Of a DNA stretch of 64,000 bases, positions 59,806 to 64,000 are shown one piece after another. Location of the stretch: NCBI GenBank assembly GCA_964017125.1, contig OZ024902.1, forward strand, positions 106,746,560 to 106,810,559, written 5' to 3'. How positions within the stretch are numbered: the stretch's first letter is position 1; the number at the start of each line of letters is the position of its first letter. The translations under genes were made by a program, and so were the position numbers. This DNA comes from Flabesymbios commensalis (lineage: Eukaryota; Annelida; Polychaeta; Terebellida; Flabelligeridae). Under the pieces are notes generated by a model. That model made no database searches. It saw only the letters and a program-made list of their open reading frames with translations, and was not told the origin of the DNA.

Positions 59806-62800
59806 TTATTACATTAAACATGTTGAACAGTTTGTTTTGTTGTTGATTTTGATTATTTTGTAATAAAAGTTATGTTTCAACGTATATGGGGAGATATCGA
59901 TTTACTCCACTGTACAATGTAATAGATCATTGGAACCTACATTTTCTTATCTTTTATATGGTATATTTCAGCCTTCACATAACAATATATATTGATTTTT
60001 TTTACACTAGTGAACCCTCATTCTCACACTGTGGAGAGCAGTAATTGTTCATATCTGAGTAAAAGTGAGTTAAACCATCAAGTCCTCTCACTAGTCCAGT
60101 GGACTGAACAAAGGTATTGTGGCAGACCGCACAGGTGGTTGTCGTCATGGGCTGACTGTATTTATCCACAAATTTTCTTGACATCACCGAATTCTCCACC
60201 AGACCTTCAAAATATGAACAATATAAAATATTAATAATTAACTTCTAATACAGAAAGAATTTGGTTCATTTTTTTTTAAGTAAAATAAAACTCCATACTG
60301 AAGTTCAATATAATAATATATAATAATGACATATAACAATTGATTGTGCAACGCGTGATGAGAACTGAATGTCACACCATTTGTTTTTAAACACACTGGT
60401 GCCTCTGATATATTCCTCTGATCGCGGGGATTTGCATATGGCCTAGGCCTACCTATACATTTGATCAAACTCAATTCAAATGACAATAATTATTTATTGT
60501 TGTGCATAAGTAAATATTACTTGTATGTATAGTGCTCCTAATAAAATACCAATATACAGGGTCTACTATATATTTTTTTATTATTATAAACATAATGTGT
60601 GAGAACACTCAATATGTATCAGAATTAGGCTCTTATATATTCAAAGGTCTAAATCACCTCCCTCGCCATAATGTCACACCGGCATAATGCCAAAGAAAGT
60701 CCTAATGTTTGTGCTATATCGAGGTATTACTGTATATCAATTAAGGATGATGTAGGCCTATAGGATCTGTACAATCACTTATTCATTCTGTCTAAATAGG
60801 TACCTTTTTTAGTTGTAAAGTATATTGCATAATGTGTGACTAAACGTTTTTTTCCCCGGAAGTAATTGAAAATATTTGAAGGTGCACCGTACTCACAAAT
60901 GACGATCATGGCGAGGCTCATATTAGACTACATGATATGAGTCAATATTTAATACAAAATTAATTAATTTTGCAATAGGCGAGAACCAGGCAGATGCAGA
61001 AATAAATTTAAGACTATTACGTAATAATTCCTTAGACTACATGATATGAGTCAATATTTAATACAAAATTAATTAATTATGCAATAGGCGAGAACCAGGC
61101 AGATGCAGAAATAAATTTAAGACTATTACGTAATAATTCTTTTGTGAGGCAATTAAAAACCACTTTTGAATTGTTGTTAAAAGATGCAATTATCGAGAGG
61201 TCGGTTATATACATTAGATCTGCTATCACGGCCTACCCTTATGCCCCAGGAGAGTACCGGTCGTCAGAAGGAATAAATTGTCTTAAAGAATATCGCGGGT
61301 TATTCCAAATGGCGGCATCACAACGTAACCGTGGTTAGTATGGTAAACTTGATTTGTGTTTATTGGATCTATTCCCAAAAGGTTAAAAATAACTTCAAAA
61401 AACTATTACCAGAAAATTCCACCTTTACCTTCAATAATCATAAAATCTAATAGAAGTCTACTTGGGAAATAAGTAATAAAGGACTTGAAATATAAATGAA
61501 TTGAGTTCATATTACATATTCATTGCTTAAAAATATACATCATATACATTGTAAATATTCAAACATAAATTGTCATTAAATGCCAATGATTCAATTCGTA
61601 AAATGGCATCACCTTCCAGCCACACCTTCCTCAGGTGGTGAATGAACGACACAGACTGCGTCATGTCGTATAACCTTTTGTTCACAAGGCTGCATCTGTA
61701 GATCACCTGGTCACTCATCCTGCCAGCATATGCCACGATGTGCTGAACACAAAGTTCTGGGAGATCATCAAACTGAAACGGTATAAGTTGAATAATTTTT
61801 TTGATTTCATATAAATTACATGTACATGTATATGAATCTAAGTTGCTATATTTAAAAACATTTGAAATTACTTTTTGATTTCTAATTACTAATAAACAAC
61901 GTATTTAAAAAATGTACTTTTTCAACCACTTAAAATTGTATATCACTAGTGCCACCCACAACTTCAATATAAACATATAAGGATTATTTAGCCAGAGAAC
62001 TAAATGATAATGTAATAAATTATTCATTATTGATTTAACGGTTAAACACCTGTGTGATACATCGATGTACTTACTTTTGTTGGTAGGTTGTGTGAAGTTT
62101 TTTGGTAGTGGAGTATATATGACTGTCTCTGTGTAATAAGAAATATAATTCGATTTATACAATGTTAATTAGGCCTTGGGCTATTGGAAATGAACATATC
62201 TTTTTTTTATCTTTGATACATGCAAATAATATGTGAATTTTTTTTAAATATTAACATAACTCGTCACAATGTATTTACTGGAATTTTTAAAAGATCTATT
62301 TAAATTATAAAATAAATTTACATTTAATTACTATAAAATTAAATTGAACTAAACAAAGCTGTACTAAATAATGCCGCAAAGATAGCTATACTAAGTAATG
62401 CTGCATAGTCTTGTATATAAAGGACATAAGTTATGAAGTTCTATTTAGTATAGCATGATATCATTCACCATTAGTGTACATTAGTTAGGGACGTACACAG
62501 CTGATCACTGTAAAAAATTTATAACCTTCAATTTTGAGGATTGTGCTAATTCTCTAATTGTAGCGTCGTCGTATATGCGTGTTGTTCTGCCTTGTGTTAC
62601 TGCAGTAGTGTCTGAAACACAATTAACAATTTTCAAGACCTGAAGCTATTTTGCAGATTATGAAATAGATAGTAATTTAATACTCAAACATTAACACCAC
62701 TCAATTGCAGGTAAATAACTGCGTTTTAGCTATGAGGTCATAACAAATACTAGTAATATTATTTCTCAAACTAGATTTGCCTGTCTCCACCCGCCCTACA

Positions 62801-63870
62801 TAGTGCATTAATTATAGAGAAATACAGTACTGTCACCAAATTTTTATGTAAACCACGTGAAAATGTGAGGTCAGAATCACACCAAAATCTAATCAACATA
62901 TGGCCAGGGTAAGTTGCTTCCTTGGAACAAATCTGTGAAGCAGTTCAAGCTCTTTGGAGTAACATGTGATTCGTCAGCCATCTTGAATTTTGTTGAAAAA
63001 ATAAAAAAATAAAAACAATTCTCCTGACTTTTTTCTCAGAACCACTGAGCATACACGAAAGATAAAATTTGAGCTGTATAACCATATTACCAAATTTTGA
63101 TAATAGCCAAAATGAGCATAACTGAAATATCAACTAAAATCCTAAAAAGTAAAAAATAAAAGTTTGTATTATCATAATCACACAAAAAACTAATCAGCAC
63201 ACATCCAGGGTAGGGTTATTCCTTTGAACCAAACATGAAACAAATCCATAAAGCAGTTCAAGCTCTAGAGAGCGACATAGAATTTTGCGGCCATCTTGGA
63301 TTTTGCTGAAGAAGCTGAAAAAGCTGTAAATATTTGAAAATAATCCGAGTAGGGGTTTTTGAGTGAGAGCAGAAACAAGTGGCGGCGGCGGCGGGCGGAC
63401 TCCGCAAAAACAATAAGCCTCCAACACCACATAGTGGGTGGAGACTTAAAAATAGCCATCAATTGATGGCAGTACCCTTCAGCCGTAGGCTCTGTCCATC
63501 AATATCAAGAAATAATGAGAAAAATGACCGACACTATCACCATGTCAATTTTTAGGCAGCCATCTTTTTTAATAAGTTATGGTGCCCACAAGCTTTTTGA
63601 GCGGCCATCTTGGAAAATGGCCGCTTATGGCTTGGTGCCAAAAAAATAAATATATGGGATGAATTGCCCAGGCACATAGGTCAAGTCTGTAAAAAATGAA
63701 CAAAAAAAAAGAGCTGAATTTGTGACCGCCCGCCCGCCCGCCTCTGGTGATCCCTATACCCCACAGCCTTAATGGCTGAGGGGTAAAAAGCAGTATTATA
63801 CAATATAAGATGTACACTTGTCCAAAAATTACTCACAATGTCCACTCTCTGGTGTTGGTCCATGATGAAT
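59806..63870 (-). CDS. F-box protein gene, five exons on the minus strand (3' part)
   Basis: Read on the minus strand the exons are 63870-63837, 62611-62526, 62128-62075, 61772-61613 and 60204-60002. All have AG/GT borders, and phases 1, 0, 0, 1 fit. The fourth exon opens FDDLPELCVQHIVAYAG and continues VIYRCSLVNKRLYDM, a clear F-box: this motif binds SKP1 in SCF ubiquitin ligases, the rest of the protein choosing the substrate. The last exon has a Cys-rich patch (CAVCHNTF ... YCSPQCENEG), possibly a small zinc-binding fold, and stops at 60002. AATAAA follows on the minus strand at about 59811-59806. The start lies outside the window unless the ATG at 63863 begins the protein, but that frame does not join the next exon. 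The first three small exons are less certain than the F-box exon. Confidence 0.55.
60002..60204 (-). CDS. F-box gene, last exon (Cys-rich)
   Basis: Acceptor TTTTGAAG; the first two bases complete a glycine codon. CxxC (CAVC) and CSPQC pairs are spaced about 37 residues apart. The TAA stop is at 60002-60004. Confidence 0.55.
60923..61140. repeat. 109-bp recent tandem duplication covering an exon start
   Basis: 60923-61031 and 61032-61140 differ at about one base. Each contains the acceptor GCAATAG and the first ~50 bases of the exon at 61088. Only the second copy continues into the full exon; the first runs to a stop soon after. Confidence 0.9.
61088..61333 (+). CDS. Plus-strand exon, unknown protein, possibly the same gene as 55611
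   Basis: Acceptor AATAG, donor GTTAGT, 81 codons in phase 1-1: ENQADAEINLRLLRNNSFVR, then FELLLKDAIIERSVIYIRSA and YPYAPGEYRSSEGINCLKEY. The leftover G of exon 3 (56855) joins its GC to give glycine. It lies inside an intron of the minus-strand F-box gene. I recognise no domain. The gene must continue beyond 61333, but no later exon is evident in the window. Confidence 0.5.
61613..61772 (-). CDS. F-box gene, F-box exon
   Basis: Acceptor CGTTTCAG, donor GTGATG; 53 codons in phase 0 to 1. Contains the LPEL start and LVNKRLYDM end of an F-box, then FIHHLRKVWLE. The frame stays open past the donor, so a longer form cannot be excluded. Confidence 0.65.
62075..62128 (-). CDS. F-box gene, small exon
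   Basis: 54 bp between ATTACACAG and GTAAGT; reads RQSYILHYQKTSHNLPTK in the frame that joins both neighbours. Composition alone does not prove it. Confidence 0.4.
62526..62611 (-). CDS. F-box gene, upstream exon
   Basis: 86 bp between GTGTTTCAG and GTTATA; only one frame is open, TTAVTQGRTTRIYDDATIRE followed by LAQSSKLK. Its end phase fits the next exon. Confidence 0.45.
62783..63445. repeat. Possible TIR element with a ~310-bp direct duplication
   Basis: GTCTCCACCC at the left and GGGTGGAGAC at the right are inverted. Within, CAGTTCAAGCTCT...GCCATCTTG occurs at 62941 and 63254. Lies in an F-box gene intron. Confidence 0.45.
63473..63785. mobile_element. ~313-bp MITE, TACCCTTCAGCC termini
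   Basis: TACCCTTCAGCC and GGCTGAGGGGTA are inverted with one mismatch. A GCGGCCAT/ATGGCCGC hairpin lies at 63601-63625 and a (CCGC)n run at 63727-63742. Confidence 0.5.
63837..63870 (-). CDS. F-box gene, most upstream exon seen
   Basis: 34 bp between acceptor CTTCACAG and donor GTGAGT. In phase 1 it reads IHHGPTPESGH and joins 62611; in phase 0 it contains an ATG (MDQHQRVDI) that could join the F-box exon only by skipping two exons. Confidence 0.35.
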
Positions 63871-64000
63871 CTGTGAAGTATAGAAATACAATTATTGCAT
63901 AGGAATTTAACAGGAAATTATTGTTTGAAAATAATAATTAAATAGCAGCATTTCACCGAGTATTCCTCAACAAGATCGTTTATCTTATTATAATTTTCAC

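Overview
This is a stretch of AT-rich, repeat-dense eukaryotic nuclear DNA. It has introns, tRNA-derived SINE DNA, a CR1-like LINE, Ty3/gypsy LTR elements of the CsRn1-like type, many terminal-inverted-repeat (TIR) elements and a long satellite array. The palindrome TAGGCCTA is common, there are many short hairpin repeats, and the repeat families resemble those of marine invertebrates. An echinoderm, hemichordate or cephalochordate is my best guess, but no conserved gene proves it. No bacterial features are present.

Layout. 1-7.4 kb: AT-rich DNA with two weak exon candidates, a perfect 57-bp palindrome and six copies of a 16-bp near-palindrome (TGTCCTGGAGAGGACA). 7.4-11.7 kb: a 210-bp MITE, then a 3.9-kb block bounded by ~115-bp inverted repeats and a near-perfect 8-bp target duplication, containing hairpin-family repeats and a foldback element. 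12.36-26.61 kb: a composite inverted-repeat structure whose arms are made of a unique terminal part, a ~150-bp satellite rich in AGGTCA and a ~24-bp minisatellite. Its middle holds a broken CR1-like LINE, and gypsy element 1 (13970-21332) sits in its left arm. 26.6-29 kb: small repeats. 28973-37454: gypsy element 2, with a SINE inside it. 37.5-42.5 kb: two G-rich-TIR MITEs, two foldback elements and hairpin-family pieces. 42.57-52.52 kb: a satellite array with a ~417-bp monomer (itself an ancient dimer of ~200-bp halves). Five copies of a ~430-bp Harbinger-like MITE have been amplified inside it, and a second, younger 948-bp MITE has inserted. 52.5-55.5 kb: a dispersed repeat and a ~145-bp tandem array.

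The last 8.5 kb holds the only convincing host genes. A plus-strand gene has exons at 55611-55718, 56289-56408 and 56717-56855 with matching splice phases; it then either ends at 57350-57435 or continues to an exon at 61088-61333. A minus-strand gene has five exons (63870 down to 60002), including a clear F-box. The two overlap head-on, and a recent 109-bp tandem duplication has copied the start of the plus-strand exon at 61088.

Both LTR elements are broken fossils. By-eye LTR identities are about 93% (element 1) and 95% (element 2). The biology here is dominated by nested repeat insertion; order of events can be read from target-site duplications at several junctions.
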